Shown here: piece after piece, positions 37,042 through 45,509 of the stretch | Numbering within the stretch: position 1 is the stretch's first letter | How the letters are laid out: each line of letters starts with the position of its first letter | Assembly (NCBI GenBank): GCA_028284665.1 | Contig: JANQRG010000046.1 | Location: 284,337-348,336 of the forward strand | Reading direction: 5' to 3' | From: Croceivirga sp. | GTDB taxonomy: Bacteria > Bacteroidota > Bacteroidia > Flavobacteriales > Flavobacteriaceae | Length of the DNA stretch: 64,000 bases | Translations under genes and position numbers: made by a program | The notes under the pieces: model-generated | The model's input: the letters and a program-made list of their open reading frames with translations, nothing else | Databases searched by the model: none | What the model was told of the DNA's origin: nothing

Positions 37042-38237
37042 TTACATTCGAAGAGGCCCATAAAATTGTCCTCGAAAACAGCGCTTCCTTTAGGGAGGAG
37101 CGGGTTCCCCTTAATGAGAGTTTGGGTAGGGTACTTGCAGAAGATATCCCTGCAGATCGCGATTTCCCACCCTATGACCGATCCACCAGGGATGGTATTG
37201 CCATTCGTTTTTCGGCCTGGGAAGCCGGGATATCTTCCTTTACCGTTCAGGGTACCGCGGCAGCCGGCACACCACAAATGACACTCCAAAACGACAGCTT
37301 CTGTGTGGAAATCATGACGGGCGCTATGGTGCCGATCAATGCAGATGCTGTAGTGATGTATGAACAGCTAAACATTGAAGATGGACAAGCCACCGTGTTG
37401 CAACCGGTGCACTTAGGTCAAAACATTCATAAAAAAGGGGGAGATACGGAAAAGGGAGAAATCGTCCTAAAAAAAGGGACTAAAATCGGCCCTTCCACCA
37501 TTGGAGTTCTGGCTTCCGTCGGAAAAACCAAAGTGCAGGTTAAGAAGTTGCCCAAAATAGCCGTGGTTTCCACCGGAAACGAGTTGGTAGCGCTTCATGA
37601 AATGCCCGAACCCCATCAAATCAGAACATCCAACAGTTATACACTAGCTGCGGCCCTGGAGAAAGAAAAGATTGCGGCTACCAGGCTTCATTTTTCGGAC
37701 AATAGGGAAGAGATAAAAGCAGGCATAGAAAAAGCATTTCACAATTTTGATGTGGTGTTACTCAGCGGTGGCGTATCCAAAGGAAAATACGATTTCTTGC
37801 CAGAGGTTTTTGAAGAACTTGGTGTTGACCAACTATTTCATAGGGTAAAACAACGCCCCGGAAAACCCTTGTGGTTTGGAAAACATAAGGCTTCTGGTAC
37901 CACCATCTTTGGTTTTCCGGGGAATCCCGGATCAACATTTGCTAATTATCATATCTATTTTCTGCCCTGGCTGTCCAAATGTTTAGGATTGAAATGGACT
38001 TTCCCTAAAATTCGTTTAACTGAGGCTTTCCAGAACACCACAGATTTTATGCGTTTTATCCGGGTAAGCGCTTATGTAGAAGGCAATGAATTATGTGCTA
38101 ACTTAGTAAAATCAAGTGGTTCGGGAGATTTAACAAGTTTGGTAACGACCAGTGGTTTTCTGATCATTGCACCGGAAAAAGAACATAGTCCCGGGGACCT
38201 GCTGCCCTTTATTCCAACTGAAAAGATACTACCGTAA
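37038..38237 (+). CDS. moeA: Molybdopterin molybdenumtransferase (MoeA)
   Basis: A 399-aa enzyme that inserts molybdate into adenylylated molybdopterin. Motifs: 'RDFPPYDRSTRDGIAIR' near 52, 'IMTGAMVPINADAVVMYEQ', 'IAVVSTGNEL', and VLLSGGVSKGKYDF, followed by 'TTIFGFPGNPGSTFANYH'. Length matches the family. ATG overlaps the moeB stop by 4 bp (ATGA), and its own stop overlaps the next start by 1 bp. Confidence 0.95.
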   Translation: MITFEEAHKIVLENSASFREERVPLNESLGRVLAEDIPADRDFPPYDRSTRDGIAIRFSAWEAGISSFTVQGTAAAGTPQMTLQNDSFCVEIMTGAMVPINADAVVMYEQLNIEDGQATVLQPVHLGQNIHKKGGDTEKGEIVLKKGTKIGPSTIGVLASVGKTKVQVKKLPKIAVVSTGNELVALHEMPEPHQIRTSNSYTLAAALEKEKIAATRLHFSDNREEIKAGIEKAFHNFDVVLLSGGVSKGKYDFLPEVFEELGVDQLFHRVKQRPGKPLWFGKHKASGTTIFGFPGNPGSTFANYHIYFLPWLSKCLGLKWTFPKIRLTEAFQNTTDFMRFIRVSAYVEGNELCANLVKSSGSGDLTSLVTTSGFLIIAPEKEHSPGDLLPFIPTEKILP

Positions 38238-39250
38238 TGATGCACGAATTAAAGCATATAATGAGCGCTTACAGTGATGCTGTCCAACACGGAAAATCCT
38301 GTGTATTGGCAACAGTAGTAGCACTGGAAGGGTCATCCTATCGAAGACCCGGTGTACGAATGTTGATACTGGAGGACGGAGAAATGATCGGGGCGGTTAG
38401 TGGCGGATGTGTAGAAAAAGAAGTCTATCGGCAAGCAGATAGTGTCTTTCAGAACGGAATACCCAAAGTAATGACGTACGATGGCCGGTATCGCCTGGGT
38501 TGCGAAGGAATTCTGTATATCCTTCTGGAGCCCTTTCAGGTACCACAACAGACACTGGAGCAATTTTGGAATTGGGTAGCGCTACGAATACCAATCAGTG
38601 TTCAAAGTTATTTTCAACGGGCACATGGCACGAATAGTAATTTTGGTTCCTACATTGCTGTAGAGAACAAGCAATATACTTTTCGTAAGGCCTTTCCCCT
38701 GGAAGCAACCCCTCCTGAAGTATACGAACAACACTTACCCCCTTGCTTCCGATTAGTACTAATTGGTGCCGAGCACGACACCGTACAGCTGGTCGCCCTG
38801 GCAACCGGAGTAGGGTGGGAAGTTACTGTAGTCACGGAAGCCAGGGAGGAAAAACATGAAAAAGACTTTCCGGGAGTTACGCATTTCATTACCAATGATA
38901 GCGATACCCCTGAGGTCCATGTAGATACAGAGACCGCTGTAGTACTTATGACGCACAGTTTTGTGAAAGACCTTAAGTATCTGATCGCGCTCAAAAACAA
39001 ATATCCTGCCTATCTCGGTCTTTTGGGCCCCAGCCGAAGAAGAGAAAAGCTCTTTAACGAACTGCTGGAGCGGGAACCGGAGCTGGAAGAAGAATTTCTT
39101 TCACAGATTCATGGCCCGGCCGGTCTTGATGTCGGAGCAGAAACCCCTCAGGAAATTGCGGTGTCTATCCTGGCGGAAATCTTAGCAACCACCCGGGGGA
39201 AAACGGTAATTCCATTGCGGGAAAAATTAGGGACCATCCATGCCCGCTAA
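38237..39250 (+). CDS. xdhC: XdhC-family molybdenum cofactor insertion chaperone
   Basis: A 337-aa protein. The N-terminal XdhC/CoxI domain has LATVVALEGSSYRRPGVRM and VSGGCVEKEV; the C-terminal Rossmann domain has 'AVVLMTHSFVKDLKYL' and 'IHGPAGLDVGAETPQEIAVSI'. XdhC-type proteins bind matured cofactor, protect it and place it into xanthine dehydrogenase-family apoenzymes, so the likely client is the enzyme at 31345-34052. Starts on the last base of the moeA stop. Confidence 0.9.
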   Translation: MMHELKHIMSAYSDAVQHGKSCVLATVVALEGSSYRRPGVRMLILEDGEMIGAVSGGCVEKEVYRQADSVFQNGIPKVMTYDGRYRLGCEGILYILLEPFQVPQQTLEQFWNWVALRIPISVQSYFQRAHGTNSNFGSYIAVENKQYTFRKAFPLEATPPEVYEQHLPPCFRLVLIGAEHDTVQLVALATGVGWEVTVVTEAREEKHEKDFPGVTHFITNDSDTPEVHVDTETAVVLMTHSFVKDLKYLIALKNKYPAYLGLLGPSRRREKLFNELLEREPELEEEFLSQIHGPAGLDVGAETPQEIAVSILAEILATTRGKTVIPLREKLGTIHAR

Positions 39251-39845
39251 AAATACGATTACAATAGCAGGACTATTGCTGGCAGCGGGTGGTTCAAGTA
39301 GGATGGGAAAACCAAAACAGTTATTGCCCTGGCAGGATACCACACTGTTGGGTAATGCCATTGAACAACTACAAACAGTGCTCAAGGACCTTTTTGTAGT
39401 AGTGGGTGCCCGCAGGGAAGAGATTCTGGCTACGGTCAATGATCACCCCGTTCTCCCGATCCATAATCCCGAATGGAACAAGGGAATGGGCACATCAATT
39501 GCCAAAGGGATGCAACACATCTCCACTACCGGCGATTTTGATGCGGTATTGGTCTTTTTAGCAGATCAACCCCTTCTGGATAGTGCGTATTATGAAAAAA
39601 TGATTGCGCATTTCCACAAGGGGGCACACCCCATTATTGCGACCAACTATGGAGAACGTTGTGGAGTGCCGGCAATTTTTGACCGATCATTTTTTCCGGC
39701 CTTACAGGAATTGAATGCCGACTTGGGCGCAAAATCCCTCATTAAAGAACATAAAGCAAAGGTGTTCTGCTTAGACGCTGAGGGTAAGGAGCTGGATGTG
39801 GATACTCCGGAACGGTATGAACAACTTCGTAAGTGTAGGGGGTAA
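39240..39845 (+). CDS. MocA-like molybdenum cofactor nucleotidyltransferase
   Basis: A 201-aa nucleotidyltransferase with LLAAGGSSRMGKPKQLLPW (about 11-29) and VFLADQPLLDS with the metal Asp. It belongs to the MocA/MobA-like group; members beside XdhC and xanthine dehydrogenase-family genes usually make the cytidine (MCD) form. With MobA upstream, the operon thus has two such enzymes. It overlaps the xdhC stop by 11 bp and is the last gene of the operon. Confidence 0.85.
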   Translation: MPAKNTITIAGLLLAAGGSSRMGKPKQLLPWQDTTLLGNAIEQLQTVLKDLFVVVGARREEILATVNDHPVLPIHNPEWNKGMGTSIAKGMQHISTTGDFDAVLVFLADQPLLDSAYYEKMIAHFHKGAHPIIATNYGERCGVPAIFDRSFFPALQELNADLGAKSLIKEHKAKVFCLDAEGKELDVDTPERYEQLRKCRG

Positions 39846-39905
39846 GCGGAGACTACCACATTTCACCTATTGTGCATTTTGATAAATTAAAGATAAAATA
39901 ATGTC

Positions 39906-39975
39906 GAAATCTTCCCTCTTTTCCTCTTATCCTAAAGCCTGCCAGCCGGCAAGGCGGGGACGGAGGGAAGATTTC
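39906..39975. repeat. 13-bp perfect inverted repeat with GC-rich core (REP-like)
   Basis: GAAATCTTCCCTC (39906-39918) and GAGGGAAGATTTC (39963-39975) are perfect inverted repeats around a 44-nt core with a second GC-rich dyad, GCCTGCCAGCCGGCAAGGC (39938-39956). The element is more GC-rich than its surroundings and lies between convergent genes. It may be a flavobacterial REP/MITE-like repeat, or serve as a two-way terminator. Confidence 0.55.
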
Positions 39976-40052
39976 TCTGATTATCCCTTTAGGGAATAGG
40001 AAAAATCGGAGAAATCCTTACAAAAATCTCAAAAGGCACAACGGGTTATATC

Positions 40053-40688
40053 TCAAAAATATACCGGTTGCTGCTTTATGATTTGCCCCTTAACGTAGTC
40101 CAGTATGGACATCCAATTCATTTTTAGAATAAGCGCTGCGGTAGGCAGGTTATCTTCCTCAATAGCGCGAACGATGGCCTCATTTTGGTTATCGGTCTGT
40201 TCGTAAAAGGCAGCATTTGTGATCAATACCTGTTCATAGAACAGTATTCTGGACTCCAGATCCCTCAAGAGTTGTAGCAAAATTACGTTTGGACAATTTT
40301 TCACCAAACACCGGTGGAAGGCCACACGGTGTCGTAATCGGGCATCATCCGTATGTGCTTGCTGTAACCGTAACAACTCGTGAGAAAGTTGGGATACCGT
40401 TTCCGCATCAAAGGTGGAGTGCTCCAACGCCATGACCTCCAGTTCCGCAACGGTATGATACAAATCCGTAGCCTCTTGCAGCGAAAGCTCGGGAACAATA
40501 AAGCCCCGGTTGGGAACCGCTTTTAATATACGGGACTGCTCCAATTGGCTTAAGGCTTCACGAACAGGGGTTACACTAACTTTTAAATCCCGGGATACCT
40601 TAGCCAGGTTAATGGTTTTCCCGATTTTCAACCTTCCCTTAAGAATTTCTTTTTGTAGATGTGCTTTTACCCTGTTTCGAAGTATCAT
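40053..40688 (-). CDS. GntR/FCD-family transcriptional repressor
   Basis: A 211-aa regulator. The N-terminal winged helix (1-70) shows 'INLAKVSRDLKVSVTPVREALSQLE', the GntR recognition helix, and 'NRGFIVPELS'. The rest is all-helical and fits the FCD ligand domain, with His-rich positions ('HRVAFHRCLVKNCPN'). It is divergent from the trehalase gene, with a palindromic site between, so it probably controls that gene and itself. Effector unknown. Confidence 0.88.
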   Translation of the reverse strand: MILRNRVKAHLQKEILKGRLKIGKTINLAKVSRDLKVSVTPVREALSQLEQSRILKAVPNRGFIVPELSLQEATDLYHTVAELEVMALEHSTFDAETVSQLSHELLRLQQAHTDDARLRHRVAFHRCLVKNCPNVILLQLLRDLESRILFYEQVLITNAAFYEQTDNQNEAIVRAIEEDNLPTAALILKMNWMSILDYVKGQIIKQQPVYF

Positions 40689-40692
40689 CTTA

Positions 40693-40706
40693 AATCGTAT
40701 ACGATT
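40693..40706. promoter_or_regulatory. Palindromic GntR/FCD operator candidate
   Basis: AATCGTATACGATT is a perfect 14-bp palindrome 4 bp upstream of the gntR start, and 61 bp upstream of the trehalase start. Its core TCGTATACGA fits the TNGT...ACNA pattern known for FCD-type GntR regulators. Confidence 0.6.
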
Positions 40707-40767
40707 ACAACCTGCAATCTATATTTTTATTGCCTTATATTTAACTTCAATACCCAATTTACTGGCA

Positions 40768-42360
40768 ATGACATTGAAAAACTACCTTTTTCTAATCGTT
40801 TTAAGCATCGCAATAGGCTGTAAAAAGGAACAGGCTATAACAGCAACCTCCTTTTATGAAACACAATTGTTTAAAGATGTTCAACTAGCAGCTATCTACG
40901 AGGATTCGAAGACTTTTGTGGATTTGGTGCCCAATGCACATTTCACCGCGCTGGAAGAAAAATACCTTGTAGAGCGGCAAAAGGAAGGGTTTAACCTGGA
41001 AACTTTTGTTGCGACAAATTTCACGGATAGATCAATGAAGTCCCTGGAGTTCACTACTGACACCACCAAGACCATGTATGAGCATATTGAACTGATGTGG
41101 GACAAGCTTACCAGGGGCCCTGACGAACCTATCGAAAATGCATCCCGTATACCCCTCCCGTATAAGTATGTGGTGCCTGGCGGACGATTTCAGGAGATCT
41201 ATTATTGGGACAGTTATTTCACTATTGAGGGGCTATTAGCGGCGGATCGCAAGGATCTCGCAAAAAATATGGTGGATAACTTTGCTTTTCTTCTGGATTC
41301 TATCGGTTTTATCCCCAATGGTACAAGAGATTATTACCAGACGCGTTCACAACCCCCTTTCTTTTCTCTTATGGTGAGCGCTCTGGCGCAGGACACCACG
41401 GATATGTCCTTGTACTACGCATCGGAATTATCTATTGAGTACGATTTTTTTATGGATCGCGATAGTATCAATGATACTTATGGTGCCAGTAAACATGTCG
41501 TCCAGATGACCGGAGGCGGATATCTCAATCGCTATTGGGATGCTGCCGATACCCCCCGGCCTGAAGCGTATAAGGAAGATCTTCATTTAGCCTCGGAGCT
41601 CAATGATTCGACCGCCAAAAAACAACTATTCCGGGATTTGCGCTCTGCAGCCGAATCGGGTTGGGATTTTAGTTCTCGATGGTACGGCACGCCAGGGGAA
41701 TTTTCGAGTACAACCACCACTTCCATTCTCCCTGTTGATCTCAATTGTTTGCTATATCATCTGGAGCAACAATTGGAAAAAGCGGCCCGAAAGAAAGGAG
41801 ATCAGGAGGCAGCAGGCCGTTTCCGGAACGCACATGTACAACGTAGGATATGGATCAATGAATACCTTTGGAACGAAGCAGAACAATTCTATACCGACTA
41901 TGATTTTGTCCGTGCGGCTCCAACCGGCGAATTGAGCCTTGCCGGGGCGTTTCCCTTGTTTTTCGGGATAGCCTCCAGAGAGCAGGCCGAAGGGATAAAA
42001 AATGTGCTGATGGATACATTTCTAAAGGAAGGAGGATTAGTAACTACCCTGGTGCATTCCGGGCAGCAGTGGGACGCACCTAATGGCTGGGCTCCGTTGC
42101 AGTGGATAGCGGTAAAGGGATTGCTTACTTATGGCTATGAGGAAGAGGCCCGGGAAATTATGGAACGCTGGTTGGCTTTGAACGAAAAGGTATTCAAGAA
42201 TACAGGGAAAATGATGGAAAAATACAATGTAGAAGATCTGTCCTTACTTTCCGGAGGAGGGGAATACGAAACACAGGATGGATTTGGATGGACCAATGGT
42301 GTGGCCCTGGGATTTAAGAAAATTTTGGATGAAATGGAAGTGTCACAAAAATCGAAATAA
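40768..42360 (+). CDS. treA: Trehalase, GH37 family, lipoprotein
   Basis: A 530-aa enzyme that hydrolyses alpha,alpha-trehalose to glucose. Both GH37 signatures are present and exact: PGGRFQEIYYWDSY (about 132-145) and QWDAPNGWAP (about 434-443). A lipoprotein signal (MTLKNYLFLIVLSIAIGC, Cys at about 18) indicates a membrane-anchored location outside the cytoplasm. The frame runs upstream to 40510, antisense to gntR; ATG 40768 is chosen because of the signal peptide. Confidence 0.93.
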   Translation: MTLKNYLFLIVLSIAIGCKKEQAITATSFYETQLFKDVQLAAIYEDSKTFVDLVPNAHFTALEEKYLVERQKEGFNLETFVATNFTDRSMKSLEFTTDTTKTMYEHIELMWDKLTRGPDEPIENASRIPLPYKYVVPGGRFQEIYYWDSYFTIEGLLAADRKDLAKNMVDNFAFLLDSIGFIPNGTRDYYQTRSQPPFFSLMVSALAQDTTDMSLYYASELSIEYDFFMDRDSINDTYGASKHVVQMTGGGYLNRYWDAADTPRPEAYKEDLHLASELNDSTAKKQLFRDLRSAAESGWDFSSRWYGTPGEFSSTTTTSILPVDLNCLLYHLEQQLEKAARKKGDQEAAGRFRNAHVQRRIWINEYLWNEAEQFYTDYDFVRAAPTGELSLAGAFPLFFGIASREQAEGIKNVLMDTFLKEGGLVTTLVHSGQQWDAPNGWAPLQWIAVKGLLTYGYEEEAREIMERWLALNEKVFKNTGKMMEKYNVEDLSLLSGGGEYETQDGFGWTNGVALGFKKILDEMEVSQKSK

Positions 42361-42401
42361 CTACTTTGAGTTTGAGATATGTGAGAACACTTTCTAATAC
42401 A

Positions 42402-42500
42402 GTTTCTAAACCTAGTGAAATTCCTCTTTCCCCTTTTGGGCAAATGCCCGCGAAGTTACAAACAGGGTGAGGATCCTGATGACTACTTTCCTTGTTTATT
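42402..42500 (-). pseudogene. Decayed 5' fragment of the T9SS serine protease gene
   Basis: Read on the minus strand this stretch gives VVIRILTLFVTSRAFAQKGKE, which aligns with residues 6-27 of the intact protease encoded at 43350-45509 (VIISTLTLFVTVLAFAQKEKE), then loses a base, goes out of frame and ends. The start ATG has also changed. It lies just after the META-like lipoprotein gene, at the same distance as the intact protease lies after its paralog. Confidence 0.8.
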
Positions 42501-43128
42501 GTGTATTGTTAAAAATCATAGTTTTTTAAAAACCAATTGTCCTGTTTCCCAATACAAAATCAACTCATTGTTGTTGATGGCGTATCTTGTGATGTTATTG
42601 ACTTCCATCACTAGAATTTCATCTATTCTCACTAGTTTTGAATCTACTGGGGCTATTTCGGTTAACTCCTGATACGCGGTAAAATCTATGCTTTTCTCCT
42701 CAACCCTATAAGTTCCGCGAGCGGCGTTTACGCTTGTGTCTAAGGTAAAATTGGAATCGTCGGTAAATCTTAGGACATAAGACATTTCTTTTGGATAGTC
42801 ATTCTTCGATAAGTTTGTACGCTCATTTTCCACAAGGACTGACGTTAACAGCCAATCTTCCTCTAAAATGTTTGTAACGATTTGGCCTTCGTTCGCGTCT
42901 TGGGCATTATCATCCGAACACCCTGAAAGAAAACCGGATAAAACCATCAAACTAAAAATTGAGGATAAAAAAGACATTATTTTCATGGTTTAGGTTTTTG
43001 AATATAGTTGCAAAGCATTAAAGGGCTTTTTTATTTATGATTACGTTAATGCTTTCATTATAACAATGAGATGACACACCAAGAAAATAGTTGCTATCCA
43101 AATATGGCAGTTTTACAAATTTAACATG
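42403..43128. repeat. Duplicated block, copy B
   Basis: Includes the protease 5' remnant, a META-like lipoprotein gene and about 140 bp upstream of it (with GATGACACACCAAGAAAATA near 43070-43089). The same order is found at 45410-46151. This is the decayed copy. Confidence 0.8.
42516..42986 (-). CDS. META-like lipoprotein (copy B)
   Basis: A 156-aa lipoprotein (lipobox LSGC, Cys about residue 23) followed by an acidic linker. The mature part opens with a Trp strand 'ILEEDWLLTSVLVENE' and ends 'NNNELILYWETGQLVFKK', which suggests a META/HslJ-like or lipocalin-like beta-barrel; this family call is tentative. It is a close paralog (about 80% identical by eye) of the protein at 45522-46001. Function unknown; a partner or inhibitor of the neighbouring protease is possible because both are kept together. 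Confidence 0.75.
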   Translation of the reverse strand: MKIMSFLSSIFSLMVLSGFLSGCSDDNAQDANEGQIVTNILEEDWLLTSVLVENERTNLSKNDYPKEMSYVLRFTDDSNFTLDTSVNAARGTYRVEEKSIDFTAYQELTEIAPVDSKLVRIDEILVMEVNNITRYAINNNELILYWETGQLVFKKL

Positions 43129-43349
43129 AATTTGTCTTCGTACAAGGATTGTTAGCATCATAAAACAGCTGGAGCTACATCATGTCTCGTTCCGATTCTG
43201 TCCAGGAGGATAGCCATTATTCAATTTGTCATCCTATCAACAGGTATTGCCATATGACAAATCTGGTTTAAAACAGAAGAGTGGTAACCAATATTGTAAG
43301 AAGGGGACGTAGGAAATAAGGGGGGCGGTAGCCCCCCGGTTCTTAGTTG
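42987..43349. other. Intergenic region between lipoprotein B and the protease gene
   Basis: 363 bp. The first 140 bp are the upstream part of the duplicated block. The remainder shows no ORF, except for a terminator hairpin at its right end. Nothing else was found. Confidence 0.5.
43320..43337 (-). terminator. Hairpin terminator after the serine protease gene
   Basis: GGGGGGC (43320-43326) and GCCCCCC (43331-43337) form a 7-bp G/C stem with a 4-nt loop, 12 bp beyond the protease stop. On the minus strand it is followed by TTATTTCC, a moderate U-rich tail. Confidence 0.7.
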
Positions 43350-45509
43350 TTATTCAACTATGATTTGATGGGTCTCCTCAATTTTTCCACTTTTGATCAA
43401 TAAGAAATAGTTTCCGAAGGGAAGGCCGCTCACATCTAGTTTAACATCTTCCCTTTTCCCATCCAATTCCTTTAATTTAACTGGGTTTCCACTAAAATCC
43501 AAGAGGGTAAGTTCAACAGCACCTTCAAGAACAGGGATATAATCATCGGCGGTTTTATACTCCTTCGATTCCACCACATTGATTTCATCACTTGTTGGAT
43601 TGGGGTAGACTGTTGTCCTATAATATCCTCCAGTACAAGGATATATATACTGAGAGGCTGTTGCAGTACCACATGTTCCTTGAGCGGATACGTGTAGATA
43701 TGCTCCATTACAACCAACATATCGCGTTGTGTACGGAACACTGGTTGTCCAAGTCGTATTACTATTTAACCTCCAGTTATATGGGGACGAACCACCGCTA
43801 ACCGATGCATTGATCCAACCGTCACTGGCAGGGCCATTTACTGATAACGATATAGATGTGGTTGAACCGCCACTAGACGTAGTGTTGGATTGGATTACAT
43901 ATGGATTTGCACAACCGTTCGCTGGCGTTATGGTTGCACGTACCCATGCACTGCCTATGACACCCGTTGCCGTAAAAATACATGGATTTGATCCTTGTGG
44001 AGATGTTCGCGAAATATTGGCACTATGGCTCCAACTGATTGTTGAACCTGCGGGAAGATTGAAAACCTGAAAACTGGTTCCAGTACAAGACACTGTAGAA
44101 GGTGTAGATAAAGTAGGTGTTTCCCAACCATTTGTCGTCACTGCTCCAGTGCCGCACGGATCCAGCCAGTCCCTCAATCTAACTGTGTTATTTGCTCCAT
44201 CCCAAGAGGCAAATATTTTACCATAGTTTGCAGTATCCGTGGTGGGATTGCTACAATTAGCGTTATTGCAAAATCCCGCTCCCCAAAGTTGACCTACGAC
44301 CCGTGATGCATTGTTGAACAACGGTGAACCTGATGAACCGGCTTCAGTTACGGAATGCCCGTTTGCAGTTGCCAGCCAATTTACCTCCCAAAAATCTGCA
44401 TTGGGCAGGTTTACAGTCTCGCAGCCATTGGTATAATTGAAGTCCATACAAGTTGAATTGGCCAATTGCGTATTATATGTTGCAATTTTCTTTACATCGC
44501 CCATTGGATGATGTATGCCAACACCGCCTGTAGTAGCATTGTTCCGCCTGTCCCAACCTGCATAATACACATCATATGACTGATCGGGCATTTCGGACAA
44601 CTCCAACAACGTAAAATCTGAAGTGAGACTAGTAGAACGTAAATCGGCACCTGATATTGATCGGGATACGCTTCCGTCAGGACCGTCACATGACGGGCTC
44701 TCATAGTTAAAGGTATAAACCGTATTTTCCGCAACGACTTGGTTACAGATACAATGTGCCGCGGTAAGTACATATGGTGTTGCGTCCTGACTCGTATTGT
44801 TCAAAAGCGCACCAGTACATAATCCTGTGCCATTTATCAACAACCGAACAACAGATTTCTTCTCGTCTTGCCACGTATTGCCCTCGTTACAGTTGATATC
44901 CACTTGGCAATTTCCGGAATCTCCGAAAAATCCATCTTCTGAACCATATATCCCATGGGATACCTTGTTAATTATTAAATTGTTCTTGAGCTCGATGCCA
45001 AAAGGTTCAAAATATTCAATAGTAATTTGCTCTGCAGAAATGGATTCAACGGCAAGTCTCTTATTCTTTTTGTTATTATGGTTTGAAAACATGCCTAAGA
45101 TATGGTTATAACCTTCGCCGTAGATAAAAAGCGTAGCATCTTCAGGAACCTCATACACACCAAAAATTACATTAAGGGATTTTGCTTCCAAGGATTTAAT
45201 CTTTAAACGATACAGCAAACCAGTTTCCAGGGAGTCGACCCCAGCATTCTTTTTTATATTAATATTGACATCAAAACCATGGGCAAATTGAAATATTTCA
45301 CCGTTCAGCTCACTATTTCTTTTTTTGATTTCATCAATAGTGCTTTGCTCCAATTTGGGCATTTGAATGACAGGTATTTCCTGTTTTAGTTTTCTGTTCA
45401 TTGATGTAATTTCTAAACTAAGTGGAATTCCCTCTTTCTCCTTTTGGGCAAATGCCAGCACCGTTACAAACAGGGTAAGGGTACTGATGATTACTTTATT
45501 TATTTTCAT
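43350..45509 (-). CDS. Secreted trypsin-like serine protease with T9SS type A sorting domain
   Basis: A 719-aa protein: a signal peptide (1-21, ending AFAQ), a pro-region (22-200), a chymotrypsin-fold S1 domain (about 205-440) and Ig-like domains. The triad is His in LTAAHC, Asp in SDFTLLEL, and Ser in AGSSGSP. Cysteines are abundant, as in lysyl endopeptidase-like bacterial enzymes. The C-terminal 85 residues (YPNPTSDEINV ... NYFLLIKSGKIEETHQIIVE region) are a T9SS type A sorting domain, so the protein should be exported through type IX secretion. It follows the paralog lipoprotein A by 12 bp. Confidence 0.9.
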   Translation of the reverse strand: MKINKVIISTLTLFVTVLAFAQKEKEGIPLSLEITSMNRKLKQEIPVIQMPKLEQSTIDEIKKRNSELNGEIFQFAHGFDVNINIKKNAGVDSLETGLLYRLKIKSLEAKSLNVIFGVYEVPEDATLFIYGEGYNHILGMFSNHNNKKNKRLAVESISAEQITIEYFEPFGIELKNNLIINKVSHGIYGSEDGFFGDSGNCQVDINCNEGNTWQDEKKSVVRLLINGTGLCTGALLNNTSQDATPYVLTAAHCICNQVVAENTVYTFNYESPSCDGPDGSVSRSISGADLRSTSLTSDFTLLELSEMPDQSYDVYYAGWDRRNNATTGGVGIHHPMGDVKKIATYNTQLANSTCMDFNYTNGCETVNLPNADFWEVNWLATANGHSVTEAGSSGSPLFNNASRVVGQLWGAGFCNNANCSNPTTDTANYGKIFASWDGANNTVRLRDWLDPCGTGAVTTNGWETPTLSTPSTVSCTGTSFQVFNLPAGSTISWSHSANISRTSPQGSNPCIFTATGVIGSAWVRATITPANGCANPYVIQSNTTSSGGSTTSISLSVNGPASDGWINASVSGGSSPYNWRLNSNTTWTTSVPYTTRYVGCNGAYLHVSAQGTCGTATASQYIYPCTGGYYRTTVYPNPTSDEINVVESKEYKTADDYIPVLEGAVELTLLDFSGNPVKLKELDGKREDVKLDVSGLPFGNYFLLIKSGKIEETHQIIVE

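Noticed and set aside
40510..40767. Upstream extension of the trehalase frame
   Set aside because: It runs antisense to the GntR coding region and has no signal peptide; ATG 40768 starts a clean lipoprotein signal.
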